DNA of 43,847 nucleotides from Mycolicibacter engbaekii (GTDB lineage Bacteria; Actinomycetota; Actinomycetes; Mycobacteriales; Mycobacteriaceae): positions 1 through 43,847 of the forward strand of contig NZ_LQOT01000046.1 in NCBI RefSeq assembly GCF_002101585.1, in the 5' to 3' direction. A program made the translations under genes and the position numbers. This document shows, in pieces, positions 16,944-24,751 of this stretch; position 1 is the stretch's first letter, and each line of letters starts with the position of its first letter. The notes beneath the pieces were generated by a model that saw only the letters and a list, made by a program, of their open reading frames with translations, had not been told where the DNA came from and did no database searches.

Positions 16944-18599
16944 ATGGCACCGGTCACGCTGGGCGGTTACCCGGCCAAACTGTGTGCCCGCCTCACCCAC
17001 AACGAATTCGCTCCGGGAGTCCCGGAGCCGGCGCCGCCACGTCCTGAACTGGAGTCGCTGCGCGAGGCCGGAATCGCGTTCGAGGGCCGCGTGGTCGACG
17101 AACTCCGGTCGCTCCTCGGCGATACCGGACGTCTGCTGTTCATCGAGGACGAAACCGGCGCCGAGGAACGTCAGCGGCGCACCGTGGCAGCGATGAAGGC
17201 CGGTGTCGAGGTGATCGCCGGCGGACGCCTGCCGGACGTCGGCGGTCGCAGGGGCCTGCCCGACGTGCTGGTCCGACACCAGAGCGGCTATCTACCGGTC
17301 GACATCAAGAACCACCGCACCGTGATCGCCGGCAAGCGTGCGCAGGTGGAGGTCTCGCCGCTGTCCGACCCGCAGCACCGGCTGACCGTGCCCGGGCACA
17401 GCCATCGCGGCGCACGGTGGCACGACGACGTCATGCAGCTGGCGCACTACACCCGGATGCTGCAGGACTTGGGTTTTCACCCCGGGGTCAACCATGGCGG
17501 CATCGTCGGCAGCTCGGATCTGACCGCGCTGGTGGGCCAAAGCCTCGGCGTGACCTGGTATGACCTGGACGTCGAGAACATCGTGACGTACTCATCGAGC
17601 GATCCGACACATCGCAAGGCCCGTTCAGCCCTGCAGCGTTACGACCATGAGTTCGCGTTCCGTCTCGATGTCGCGACGGCCGCGGCAGCCGGACGGGAAC
17701 TGGTGCGGCCCTACCGCATCCGGGACTGCGCGACATGCGCGTGGTTCGACTACTGCGCCTCGGTGGCCGGCGAACTCGACGCATCGTTCGCGATCGAGGT
17801 GGGCCACCTCACGGTGCGGGAATGGCAGTATCTGTACCGGAACTGCGGCGACGGCGCCGGGTTGAGCGTCGCCCAGCTCGCGGCCGTCGACACCGAGGCG
17901 CACCTCGAGGCGTTCCGAGTCCAGTCCGTCGGTAAGAACCTTCCCGGCGAACGTTTGGCAAAGGTTGTACGGCGAGCTCGGATGGCCTGTGAGGGTGTTG
18001 ATTTCGAGGCTCACCAGCCCGGAACGCCGTCGGTGCCTGCCGCCGACATCGAAGTCGACTTCGACATCGAGTGGGATGACCGGGGCCGGATCTACCAGTG
18101 GGGCCTGCGCATTCGCGAAGGCCAGGACGACACCACCGCCGGCTATCAGCCGGTGGTCTCGTTCGATCCGCTCGACGACGCGGACGAGGCCGAGCTCGCC
18201 GCGGAGTTCGCCCGCCGGATTCAGCAGCTGCGTGACCGGGCGGCCCGTGAAGGCAAATCGCTCATGGTCTTTCACTGGGACCATCCCGAGACATCCCGTA
18301 CCCGCAGATTCACCGATGTCCAGCAGGCCCTGGCGGGGATCACCTTTGACCTGCGGAAGTGGTTCGACGCGACGTATTTCGCCCGCACTTCCTCATCGAT
18401 CAAACAGGTCGCCGCATCCTTCGGCTTCCGCTGGGAGGTCGACGATCCCGGTGGATTGGTCTCGCTGAGCGCCGTCGAAAACGCCCGCGGCAGCGGTCCG
18501 CTCGCCGAAGCCGCCCGGCAGTGGTGTCTGAGCTACAACGAGTGTGACGTCGCAGCCCAGGCCGCGATCCGCGACGGGTTGCGCCGCCACCGTCGCTGA
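16944..18599 (+). CDS. TM0106-type RecB-like nuclease with Fe-S and RNase H-like domains
   Basis: The 551-residue protein combines a Cas4/RecB-type PD-(D/E)XK nuclease with a C-terminal RNase H-like exonuclease domain. The N-terminal part carries a Cys in KLCARLTHN (residue 14), the catalytic block GLPDVLV followed by LPVDIKN (about 108-128) and three Cys in RDCATCAWFDYCA (about 262-274); these four Cys match the 4Fe-4S arrangement of Cas4. The C-terminal part has the acidic motif EVDFDIEWD near 368 and ends with YNECDVAAQAAI, the usual last Asp motif of DEDD-type exonucleases. The family is widespread in actinobacteria (M. tuberculosis Rv2119 is, from memory, a member). DNA repair is the likely role, but no CRISPR genes are nearby. 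Confidence 0.85.
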   Translation: MAPVTLGGYPAKLCARLTHNEFAPGVPEPAPPRPELESLREAGIAFEGRVVDELRSLLGDTGRLLFIEDETGAEERQRRTVAAMKAGVEVIAGGRLPDVGGRRGLPDVLVRHQSGYLPVDIKNHRTVIAGKRAQVEVSPLSDPQHRLTVPGHSHRGARWHDDVMQLAHYTRMLQDLGFHPGVNHGGIVGSSDLTALVGQSLGVTWYDLDVENIVTYSSSDPTHRKARSALQRYDHEFAFRLDVATAAAAGRELVRPYRIRDCATCAWFDYCASVAGELDASFAIEVGHLTVREWQYLYRNCGDGAGLSVAQLAAVDTEAHLEAFRVQSVGKNLPGERLAKVVRRARMACEGVDFEAHQPGTPSVPAADIEVDFDIEWDDRGRIYQWGLRIREGQDDTTAGYQPVVSFDPLDDADEAELAAEFARRIQQLRDRAAREGKSLMVFHWDHPETSRTRRFTDVQQALAGITFDLRKWFDATYFARTSSSIKQVAASFGFRWEVDDPGGLVSLSAVENARGSGPLAEAARQWCLSYNECDVAAQAAIRDGLRRHRR

Positions 18600-18604
18600 C
18601 CGGT

Positions 18605-18997
18605 TCAGCCCTGGGTCCTGACCGACGGGCAGATGTTGGCGTGGGCGGCCTCGACCACCTCAGCGGCGGTGGGGTTGGCGACCTGCAGATAAACCGAGAG
18701 CTGCTCGACGATGAGACTCCGCGGATGCTTCGGGAACTCCAGACACGCGGTCCGTCCGGCGGCCAGCCGGCGAGCTTCACTGCCGGGCGGGAACTTTCCG
18801 CGGATGGCGTTGAGGTAGGCCATCTCTTCGGGACTGGGGTAGGTCGACAAGTGCTCGGTGCACACCAGGATGTCCGGGCTGTCGCCGCAGTAGTCGGGGT
18901 CACGCGGGTTGAGCGGGTTTGCCGAAGCGGATGCGGCACCGATCAGCCCGGCCAGCGCGCCTGCGGCCAGGGCCGTCGCGAGTGCGGTTGGTTTCAC
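18605..18997 (-). CDS. Secreted DUF732-like protein
   Basis: A 130-residue secreted protein. The first 25 residues form a signal peptide (ALATALAAGALAGLIGAASA then SANP). The mature part has four Cys (YCGDSP, ILVCTEH, TACLEF, ANICPS) and ends with the AAHANICP motif typical of small mycobacterial DUF732-like envelope proteins of unknown role. I chose the GTG at 18997, which has a GGAGAAAGG ribosome site 8 nt upstream, over a longer in-frame start. The next gene on the opposite strand is another protein of the same general type, starting 120 bp away. Confidence 0.8.
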   Translation of the reverse strand: MKPTALATALAAGALAGLIGAASASANPLNPRDPDYCGDSPDILVCTEHLSTYPSPEEMAYLNAIRGKFPPGSEARRLAAGRTACLEFPKHPRSLIVEQLSVYLQVANPTAAEVVEAAHANICPSVRTQG

Positions 18998-19116
18998 CTC
19001 GAGCGCCTTTCTCCTCGCCGCTGACGCTAGCAGCAATCCCCATCCGCCCCGGAAGCTTGCCGGGTGTGGCGGGCACGCTGCGCCCGCGCGTCGCGGTCGG
19101 ACGTAGCATCCCTGCT

Positions 19117-19428
19117 ATGAGTGGGACGGTCCGGTTCACCGCGGCGGCGGTCGTCGCCGGTGTCGCGATGGGGATGTCGATCGCGGCCGCACCGGCGCAT
19201 GCCGATGAGGCCGGTTTCATGAACTACCTCAATACCCACGGCTACACCGCCCGCTACGCCGACGACCAGCCGATAACCGAGCCCAGTGTGCACACGCTCG
19301 GGCACATGATCTGCGAGAACCTGCGAGTGGGCCGAACCGTCGAGTCCCAGCAGCCGTACTACCCGGCGTGGCCGCAGTTCCCCCTGATCGCGCAGGCGGC
19401 ACGCCAGGAGTTGTGCCCCGGCGTCTAG
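19117..19428 (+). CDS. Secreted DUF732-like protein
   Basis: This 103-residue protein has a clear signal peptide (about 1-28, ending AAAPAHA) and a short mature domain: FMNYLNTHGYTARY, then HMICENLRVGRTV and RQELCPGV. The two Cys and the final CP are the DUF732 hallmark. Function unknown, probably envelope-associated. The ATG at 19117 stands 7 nt after a TAGCAT -10 element (19104-19109), so the mRNA is probably leaderless. It diverges from the DUF732-like gene at 18605-18997, making a small head-to-head pair. Confidence 0.82.
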   Translation: MSGTVRFTAAAVVAGVAMGMSIAAAPAHADEAGFMNYLNTHGYTARYADDQPITEPSVHTLGHMICENLRVGRTVESQQPYYPAWPQFPLIAQAARQELCPGV

Positions 19429-19464
19429 CGTCTCGGCCGGCCGCCGTCGGGGTAATTCTGTGCC

Positions 19465-20484
19465 GTGCGGCTGCGCAGAAGCGATCCCAACGGCCCCGGC
19501 CTTCGCCGGATCGGCAGGGGCCGCGGCTTCTCCTACACCGATGGGGACCAGTCGGTGGCCGACCCGGAGATGCTGGCCCGGATCAAGACCCTGGCGATCC
19601 CGCCGGCGTGGCGCAAGGTGTGGATCTGCCCGTACGCCAACGGTCACATTCAGGCGGTCGGGCAAGACGCGGCGGGGCGCCGCCAATACCTGTATCACCC
19701 GCAGTGGCAGGCCGAACGCGCTGAGGAGAAGTACGACCGGGCGTTGACGCTGGCCAGGTTGCTGCCGCAGTGGCGCGAGCGCGTGCTGGCCGACTTGGGT
19801 GGTCGCGGCCTGCAGCGCGACCGGGTGCTCGCCGTGGCCCAGCAACTGATCGACCGGGGCTACTTCCGGGCCGGCGGCGAGGAGTACACCCAGGACAACG
19901 GCAGCTTCGGGTTGGCCACCTTGTTGCGGGACCATGTCCGGCTGCGCAACGGCGGTGTGGAATTCGACTATCCGGCCAAAAGCGGCGTCCGCCGGACGGT
20001 TTCCGTCGACGATCCCCCGGTGGTCGACGCGGTGCGCGCCCTGTTGCGCGCCCCGACCGGCAATGCCCGGCTACTGGTGTACCGCACGCGCGACGGCTGG
20101 TGCGAGGTGCACGCCGACGATCTCAACGAACGCTTCCGGGAGCTCACCGATGAGCAGTTCAGCGTCAAGGATCTGCGGACCTGGCACGGGACGGTGCTGG
20201 CCGCGCAGAGCTTCGCCGCGGCCGCGGAGCCGACGTCGAAAACCGTCTGCCGCCGCGAAGTCGCTGCGGTCATGCGCTCGGTCGCCGAGGACCTGGGCAA
20301 CACCCCGGCGGTGGCCCGCAGTTCCTACGTCGACCCCCGGGTGGTCCGGGCCTACGAGCAGGGCGTCACCATCCGCGCGGCGCTGCACCGGGCGTCCGGC
20401 CGCCGAGCCGACCCCGATCGCCGGCTCGCAGCCGAAGCCGCCACGGCGCGGATGATCCGCCGAATCGACCGCGCCGGAGGCTAG
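19465..20484 (+). CDS. DNA topoisomerase IB (poxvirus type)
   Basis: A 339-residue type IB topoisomerase, the normal size for bacterial members of the poxvirus-like group. The N-terminal domain has the DNA-binding IPPAWRKVWICPYANGHIQ region, in short blocks PPAWRKVWICP and NGHIQA; the C-terminal catalytic domain carries Arg and Lys residues, the KDLRTWHGTVLA segment and the nucleophile Tyr in ARSSYVDPRVV near residue 291. It relaxes supercoils through a 3'-phosphotyrosyl intermediate without ATP. It is an auxiliary enzyme, present in many mycobacteria but absent from M. tuberculosis as far as I recall. It begins with GTG 36 bp after the DUF732-like gene; a near-consensus TAATTC hexamer 6 nt upstream may drive it. 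Confidence 0.93.
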   Translation: MRLRRSDPNGPGLRRIGRGRGFSYTDGDQSVADPEMLARIKTLAIPPAWRKVWICPYANGHIQAVGQDAAGRRQYLYHPQWQAERAEEKYDRALTLARLLPQWRERVLADLGGRGLQRDRVLAVAQQLIDRGYFRAGGEEYTQDNGSFGLATLLRDHVRLRNGGVEFDYPAKSGVRRTVSVDDPPVVDAVRALLRAPTGNARLLVYRTRDGWCEVHADDLNERFRELTDEQFSVKDLRTWHGTVLAAQSFAAAAEPTSKTVCRREVAAVMRSVAEDLGNTPAVARSSYVDPRVVRAYEQGVTIRAALHRASGRRADPDRRLAAEAATARMIRRIDRAGG

Positions 20485-20570
20485 CGCCGGGCACCGAGGA
20501 CGGCGACGCCCGACCCGCACCGCAGCACCGCTCCGGCCGCTTCGGCGCGTGATTAACTAAAGTTCTCGTG

Positions 20571-21260
20571 GTGGACAGACGAAAGGTCGCCAGGATCTGC
20601 GGTCGCAGCCTGGCAATTCTGACGTCACTGGCGGTCTCTGGAGCCCTCCTGTACGCCCAGGGCAGCCATAATCCGGCTCCCCCGCCCGCCGAGTCCCCCG
20701 TGGCGGCGCCCACGACGTCTGCGACTCCCGCGCCACCGCCCACCGGGGGCATCCGGATGGCCAACCCCGAGGAGGCCGCGGCCCTGGCGGCCAGCGTGCC
20801 GGCGCCCAGCGACGGTCAGCAATTCACCTTCCCGCTGCCGCCGGGGGTGGCTCCGGAGAGCGGCCTGCAGGTCAAGACCATTTGGGCGGCCCGCACCATC
20901 GGCGTGCTGTTTCAGGAGATCAAGACCATCTACGGCTACCGTCAGGACCCGCTGAAGTGGCATCCCAACGGCTTGGCCATCGACGTGATGATTCCGGACT
21001 ATCACAGCGAGGCCGGCATCCTGCTCGGCGACCAGGTCGCCGGGTATGCGCTGGCCAACGCCGCGCGCTGGGGCGTCAACCACGTGATCTGGCGGCAGAA
21101 GATCTACCCGGGTGTCGGCGGCGGGAACTGGACCTCGGACTACGGCAACGAGACCGCCAACCACTACGACCACGTCCACATCGCCACCGACGGCGGTGGC
21201 TACCCGACCGGGCAGGAGACGTACTACGTCACCTCGATGAGCCCGCCACCGCCTGACTGA
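20571..21260 (+). CDS. Secreted M15/hedgehog-type metallopeptidase-like protein
   Basis: This 229-residue exported protein has an N-terminal hydrophobic signal or anchor (about 12-30), a Pro-rich linker (about 33-60), then a compact domain. The zinc-ligand pattern of M15 D-Ala-D-Ala-type peptidases is visible: His and Asp in WHPNGLAIDVMIPD and the pair of His in NHYDHVHIAT. In mycobacteria this domain is common in small secreted proteins presumed to trim peptidoglycan, but the activity has not been shown for most. I prefer the second of two tandem GTG codons (20571), which is 7 nt from a TAAAGT -10 element at 20558-20563, consistent with a leaderless transcript; GTG 20568 adds one residue. 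Confidence 0.8.
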   Translation: MDRRKVARICGRSLAILTSLAVSGALLYAQGSHNPAPPPAESPVAAPTTSATPAPPPTGGIRMANPEEAAALAASVPAPSDGQQFTFPLPPGVAPESGLQVKTIWAARTIGVLFQEIKTIYGYRQDPLKWHPNGLAIDVMIPDYHSEAGILLGDQVAGYALANAARWGVNHVIWRQKIYPGVGGGNWTSDYGNETANHYDHVHIATDGGGYPTGQETYYVTSMSPPPPD

Positions 21261-21315
21261 GTCCACCTCGGGCGCGACACGGCCGCCGCGGCCGGGCCGG
21301 ATCCACCCACCGGTG

Positions 21316-21331
21316 TCGAACATGTGTTCTA
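21316..21331. promoter_or_regulatory. LexA-type SOS box
   Basis: TCGAAC, ATGT, GTTCTA matches the mycobacterial LexA site TCGAAC-N4-GTTCGA at 11 of 12 conserved positions by eye (one mismatch, T for G in the right half). It lies about 60 bp upstream of the gene at 21392 and overlaps a TAATAC -10-like hexamer at 21330-21335, the usual layout for repression. Confidence 0.65.
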
Positions 21332-21391
21332 ATACCGCGGAGAGGTCGCCCGCCGACGCGGGCCAGACGGAAGCAAGGAGTTCGCGCCATC

Positions 21392-21787
21392 ATGACCGCA
21401 ACCGCGTTTGCCCCCGACGCCCCCGGGACGGATTCGTTCGCCGACGCCGTCCCGCCCACCGCCGAGGCTGCTCTGTCCACTGAGGCCAGGGAGCCGGTCA
21501 AGAAGTCCGCCGGGAAGAAGGCCAAGACCCTCGAGCTGACCCTGAGCGTGACCGGCACCGCCGACGGGGAATGGCGAGCCGACATCAAGCAGGGCAGCAC
21601 CTATCTGGTGCGCAACCTCGCGGTCGCCGCGGCGGCCGTGTCGCGGGCCGCCAAGGAACTGCACGAGGAGTTGTCCGCGCCGATCGAAGCGGTCATGGAC
21701 GAGGCGCGCGCCCAGCACGCCGCGCGGGTTGCCGTGCTGGAGGCCGAGCTGGAGGCGGCCCGTAAGGCGCTGGCCGAGTTGGATTGA
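21392..21787 (+). CDS. Small conserved actinobacterial protein (DUF6319-like), putatively SOS-regulated
   Basis: The 131-residue product has a disordered, Lys-rich N-terminus (to about 48, with KKSAGKKAK), a short beta-rich core (LELTLSVTGTADGEWRADI and YLVRNLAV) and a long C-terminal helix from about 75 to the end (AAKELHEEL, AQHAARVAVLEAELEAARKAL) that looks like a coiled coil. I think it belongs to DUF6319, but the function is not known to me. An AAGGAG ribosome site lies 11 nt before the ATG. The LexA box upstream and the Pif1-like helicase on the opposite strand hint at a role in DNA damage, which is inference only. Confidence 0.72.
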   Translation: MTATAFAPDAPGTDSFADAVPPTAEAALSTEAREPVKKSAGKKAKTLELTLSVTGTADGEWRADIKQGSTYLVRNLAVAAAAVSRAAKELHEELSAPIEAVMDEARAQHAARVAVLEAELEAARKALAELD

Positions 21788-21815
21788 GGGTGGGCGCCGG
21801 CAAGCGAGCCCCCGC

Positions 21816-24176
21816 TCAGGAGCCGAGCCACCGGAGGAACTCGGTCGCGGTGAACACCGGCTTTCCGTATTTGTGGGCATTGCGGGCTTTTCCCGACTGA
21901 CTGCCCGCTTCGGCGGCGATCACTGCCTCGCACCGCGTCTTGGTCACCGACCGCACCGGCACCAGCCCCGCCGACACGGCCAGTCGCTCCATGTCGCCGC
22001 GGTCGAGTACCCGGCCCTGGCCGTCGACGGCGGTTCCGGTGAAGCAGATGCGGGCGCCGGGAACCAGGACCGCGGCGATCCCGTCGCCCACCGGCCCCAA
22101 GGGGCCCAGCGCGGCCGCCGCCTCGCCGGCACCCAGCGCCCCCAGCGCCTTGCGCAGGCGCTGTGCCACCTCGTCCGGTAGCCGGGTGCTGGTGGCGGCG
22201 TGCAGGAGTTGGTCGGCAGCCGCCCGGCGCGCCGCCGTGGCCGCGCTGTCCTCCCCGGCCGGCGGCATCGGATCGACGTCGGTGCCCCCGAGCAGGATCG
22301 GTCCGAGGGTCCGGCTGATTTCCAGGAGCGCCGACAGCACCGGCCGGTGTGCTGCCGTCGGGGTCCTGACCTCGGGGTCACGGCTCAGCAGGACGGCCCG
22401 CGCCTCGTCGCCCTCGGCGTCGGCGAACGGCGAGCAGACGGCGTCGGGTGCGGTGGGATCGGTGCGCGCGAGCGCGGATCTGGCACGCTGCAGCGCCGTC
22501 TGGCCGGCCACCGCTGTCCCGGCCAGTTCGATGCCGAGTGGCATCGGCACCATCTGACCCAGGCGCTTGAGCTCGTGGTCGATCAGGCCCAGCGTCTCAT
22601 CGACTTTCACACCGACCGGGGTGTAGCCGGCCAGCATCGGCGCGATCACCGCCCAGGCCTCCCGCAGGGTGGGCGCCAACAGTACGTCGGCCACCTCGAT
22701 GCCGTATGCCGCCCGGGCGTCGGCGAGATCGCGCTGCGGGTTGATCAGCGTCGACACCGCCGTGCCGTCGTCGAATGCCACGGCCAGTTCCACCGGGCGC
22801 GGTCGCGACATCCGGCTCTGCTCGCCCACGGTGAGCAGGCCGATCGCACAGCGGCGCCGCGTTCGGCCGTTGTCGTTGCCCGCGCGCAGGAATCGGGCGA
22901 TCCGGTGGTCCACCTTCAGATCTCGGGGCAGCACCGGGCGGGTGAGCACGAGCCCCGACAGCGATGTGCACCGGCTCAGGGCCACATACAGCTGGCCGGT
23001 GGAGAACATGCCGCCGGACAGGTCCACCACCAGCCGCTGCAGGGTCTGGCCTTGGCTCTTGTGGATCGTGATCGCCCAGGCCAGGGCGAACGGCAGCTGG
23101 GTATAGGTGCCGACGACGTCCCGGCGCAGGGCTGCGCCGTCGACCACCGGCCGGGTGGCCTCCCAGGTGAACGGCGCGACTTCGGCGATCTGGCCGTCGG
23201 GGAACTCGACTTCGACCAAGACGCCGCTGCGGTCGTAGCCCACCCCCACCACACGGCCGATCGATCCGTTCACCCAGCGCCCGGCCTGGTCGTTGTTGAG
23301 CATCATCACCTGCGCGCCGATTTTGAAGCGCAGCTCGTCGGCAACCGGCTTGTCGAACAGGGACAGGTCGCCGGACTGCCTGGCCCGGTGCGTCAGTTCC
23401 TCGCCGGGCAGCCGCTCGAGTTGGCGGCGGTTGCGGGCGCTCACCAGCCGGTTGGTGGGCGCCAGCGTCAACCAGAATTCGTGGTCGGGCGGCTCGAAGT
23501 CGGGATCCACCCGGGTGTCGAGGTGCCGCTTGGCGTGACCGAGCAGCACTCCCTCCCGAATCTCGTTGAGGATTGCGGCTATCCGGTCGTCGCCGAGCTG
23601 CCGGAACACCGTCGTGAGCGAGATGCTCGGAAAGTCCTCGCGCCGGAAGGCATTCGCCGAGAAGAAGTACGGGGTCTCATAGGTGGTCGAGAAATGGTGC
23701 CGTTCGCCTTCGGTGACCACCGGCGGCAGCTGATAGAGGTCGCCCACCAGCACGATCTGCACGCCGCCGAACGCCGTCCCCGGATGCGGGCCGAATCGCT
23801 GCAACGCCGCGGCGATCATGTCGAAGACGTCGGCACGCACCATCGACGCCTCGTCGATGATCAGCGTGTCCAGCTTGCCGAGTGTCTTGGTGAACCGGCC
23901 GGGCCGGTATTCCCCGGCGATGACATCCGACAGTGTCGTGGTGGGCCGGAATCCGAACAGGCGGTGGATGGTGTGCCCGTCGACGTTGAGTGCGGCGATC
24001 CCGGTCGGGGCGGCCACCACCACGTTGCGGTCGGTGTCGGCCATGAAGTGGCGGATGAGCGTGGACTTACCGGTGCCGGCCTTACCGGTCAGAAAGAGGT
24101 TTCGGCCTGCTGCCAGCAGCCCCAACGCTTCTCGGAACTCCTCGGTCAGCAGCACCGTGTTGCTCGCTGCCGCCAC
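21816..24176 (-). CDS. Pif1-like helicase with degenerate DnaQ-type exonuclease and C-terminal BRCT
   Basis: This 786-residue protein starts with an SF1B helicase core: Walker A GKAGTGKSTL near 32, DEXX box IIDEASM near 105, GDLYQLPPV near 145 and the late motif TIHKSQGQT near 375 followed by YVALSRCTS. After about residue 450 a segment reads like a DEDDh exonuclease (LAVAFDDGTAVSTLINP, then GYTPVGVKVDETLGLIDHEL) but the first acidic pair and the usual His-Asn-Asp motif are altered, so it is probably inactive. The final 85 residues (RICFTGTAVDGQGRVLDR to FLRWLG) are a BRCT domain like that of exonuclease-BRCT proteins and NAD-dependent ligases. The fusion suggests a helicase targeted to damaged or stalled DNA. 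The start is GTG at 24176. Confidence 0.88.
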   Translation of the reverse strand: MAAASNTVLLTEEFREALGLLAAGRNLFLTGKAGTGKSTLIRHFMADTDRNVVVAAPTGIAALNVDGHTIHRLFGFRPTTTLSDVIAGEYRPGRFTKTLGKLDTLIIDEASMVRADVFDMIAAALQRFGPHPGTAFGGVQIVLVGDLYQLPPVVTEGERHHFSTTYETPYFFSANAFRREDFPSISLTTVFRQLGDDRIAAILNEIREGVLLGHAKRHLDTRVDPDFEPPDHEFWLTLAPTNRLVSARNRRQLERLPGEELTHRARQSGDLSLFDKPVADELRFKIGAQVMMLNNDQAGRWVNGSIGRVVGVGYDRSGVLVEVEFPDGQIAEVAPFTWEATRPVVDGAALRRDVVGTYTQLPFALAWAITIHKSQGQTLQRLVVDLSGGMFSTGQLYVALSRCTSLSGLVLTRPVLPRDLKVDHRIARFLRAGNDNGRTRRRCAIGLLTVGEQSRMSRPRPVELAVAFDDGTAVSTLINPQRDLADARAAYGIEVADVLLAPTLREAWAVIAPMLAGYTPVGVKVDETLGLIDHELKRLGQMVPMPLGIELAGTAVAGQTALQRARSALARTDPTAPDAVCSPFADAEGDEARAVLLSRDPEVRTPTAAHRPVLSALLEISRTLGPILLGGTDVDPMPPAGEDSAATAARRAAADQLLHAATSTRLPDEVAQRLRKALGALGAGEAAAALGPLGPVGDGIAAVLVPGARICFTGTAVDGQGRVLDRGDMERLAVSAGLVPVRSVTKTRCEAVIAAEAGSQSGKARNAHKYGKPVFTATEFLRWLGS

Positions 24177-24234
24177 GGTCGCACCCTACGGGATCCGGGC
24201 ACCCTTACCGCCGATCCGGTCTAGGGTGACGCCC

Positions 24235-24738
24235 ATGGGAACCAACGCGTCCACAGCACCCCGCTCTGCTGCGTCTCGGCACCTGGCGGCGCTGGTGATT
24301 TCGCTGGTCCTGGTCGGCGCGGTCTCTGCGCTGGGTGGGATCAGCTCCGCGGGCGCCGCAGATAAGTACGGGACGCTCGCCCAACCCAGCTGGGCGCCGC
24401 CGAGCTACCTGTTCGGCCCGGTGTGGACCGTCCTGTACGTCCTGATGGCGGTCGCGGCATGGCTGGTCTGGCGCACCGATCCGCGGTGGAGCAACCCGGC
24501 GATCATCGTCTACGGCGTCCAGCTGGCCCTGAATCTGGCGTGGTCGCCGCTGTTCTTCGGGCTCGGCTGGCGGGGGCTGGCCCTGGTCGACATCCTCGTA
24601 CTGGACATCGCCGTGGCCGTCACGATCGCCCTGTTCTGGAAGGCGCGTCGCATCGCGGCCATCCTGCTGCTGCCCTATCTCGGGTGGATCCTGTTCGCGA
24701 CCGCACTGAATTATTCGGTGTGGTCGCTGAACAGCTGA
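24235..24738 (+). CDS. tspO: TspO/MBR family membrane protein
   Basis: A 167-residue, five-helix membrane protein of the translocator/peripheral benzodiazepine receptor family, which binds porphyrins and sterols. Key signatures are the loop LAQPSWAPPSYLFGPVWTVLY near 45-65 (shown by its parts PSWAPP and GPVWTVLY), the ALNLAWSPLFFG helix near 100 and the C-terminal LPYLGWILFATALNY. The Trp-rich ligand pocket residues are present. The ATG at 24235 lies 7 nt after TAGGGT (24222-24227), a leaderless arrangement, and diverges from the helicase gene. The N-terminal 20 residues before the first helix are polar, as expected. Confidence 0.93.
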   Translation: MGTNASTAPRSAASRHLAALVISLVLVGAVSALGGISSAGAADKYGTLAQPSWAPPSYLFGPVWTVLYVLMAVAAWLVWRTDPRWSNPAIIVYGVQLALNLAWSPLFFGLGWRGLALVDILVLDIAVAVTIALFWKARRIAAILLLPYLGWILFATALNYSVWSLNS

Positions 24739-24751
24739 GCCGTCCCCCGGT

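Noticed and set aside
16944..18599. The Cas4-like nuclease as part of a CRISPR system
   Set aside because: No cas1, cas2 or repeat array is present; the RNase H-like C-terminus fits the TM0106 family instead.
22200..24224. A 674-codon open frame antisense to the Pif1-like helicase
   Set aside because: Same artefact: composition typical of a shadow frame and no ribosome site; the opposite strand has clear helicase motifs.
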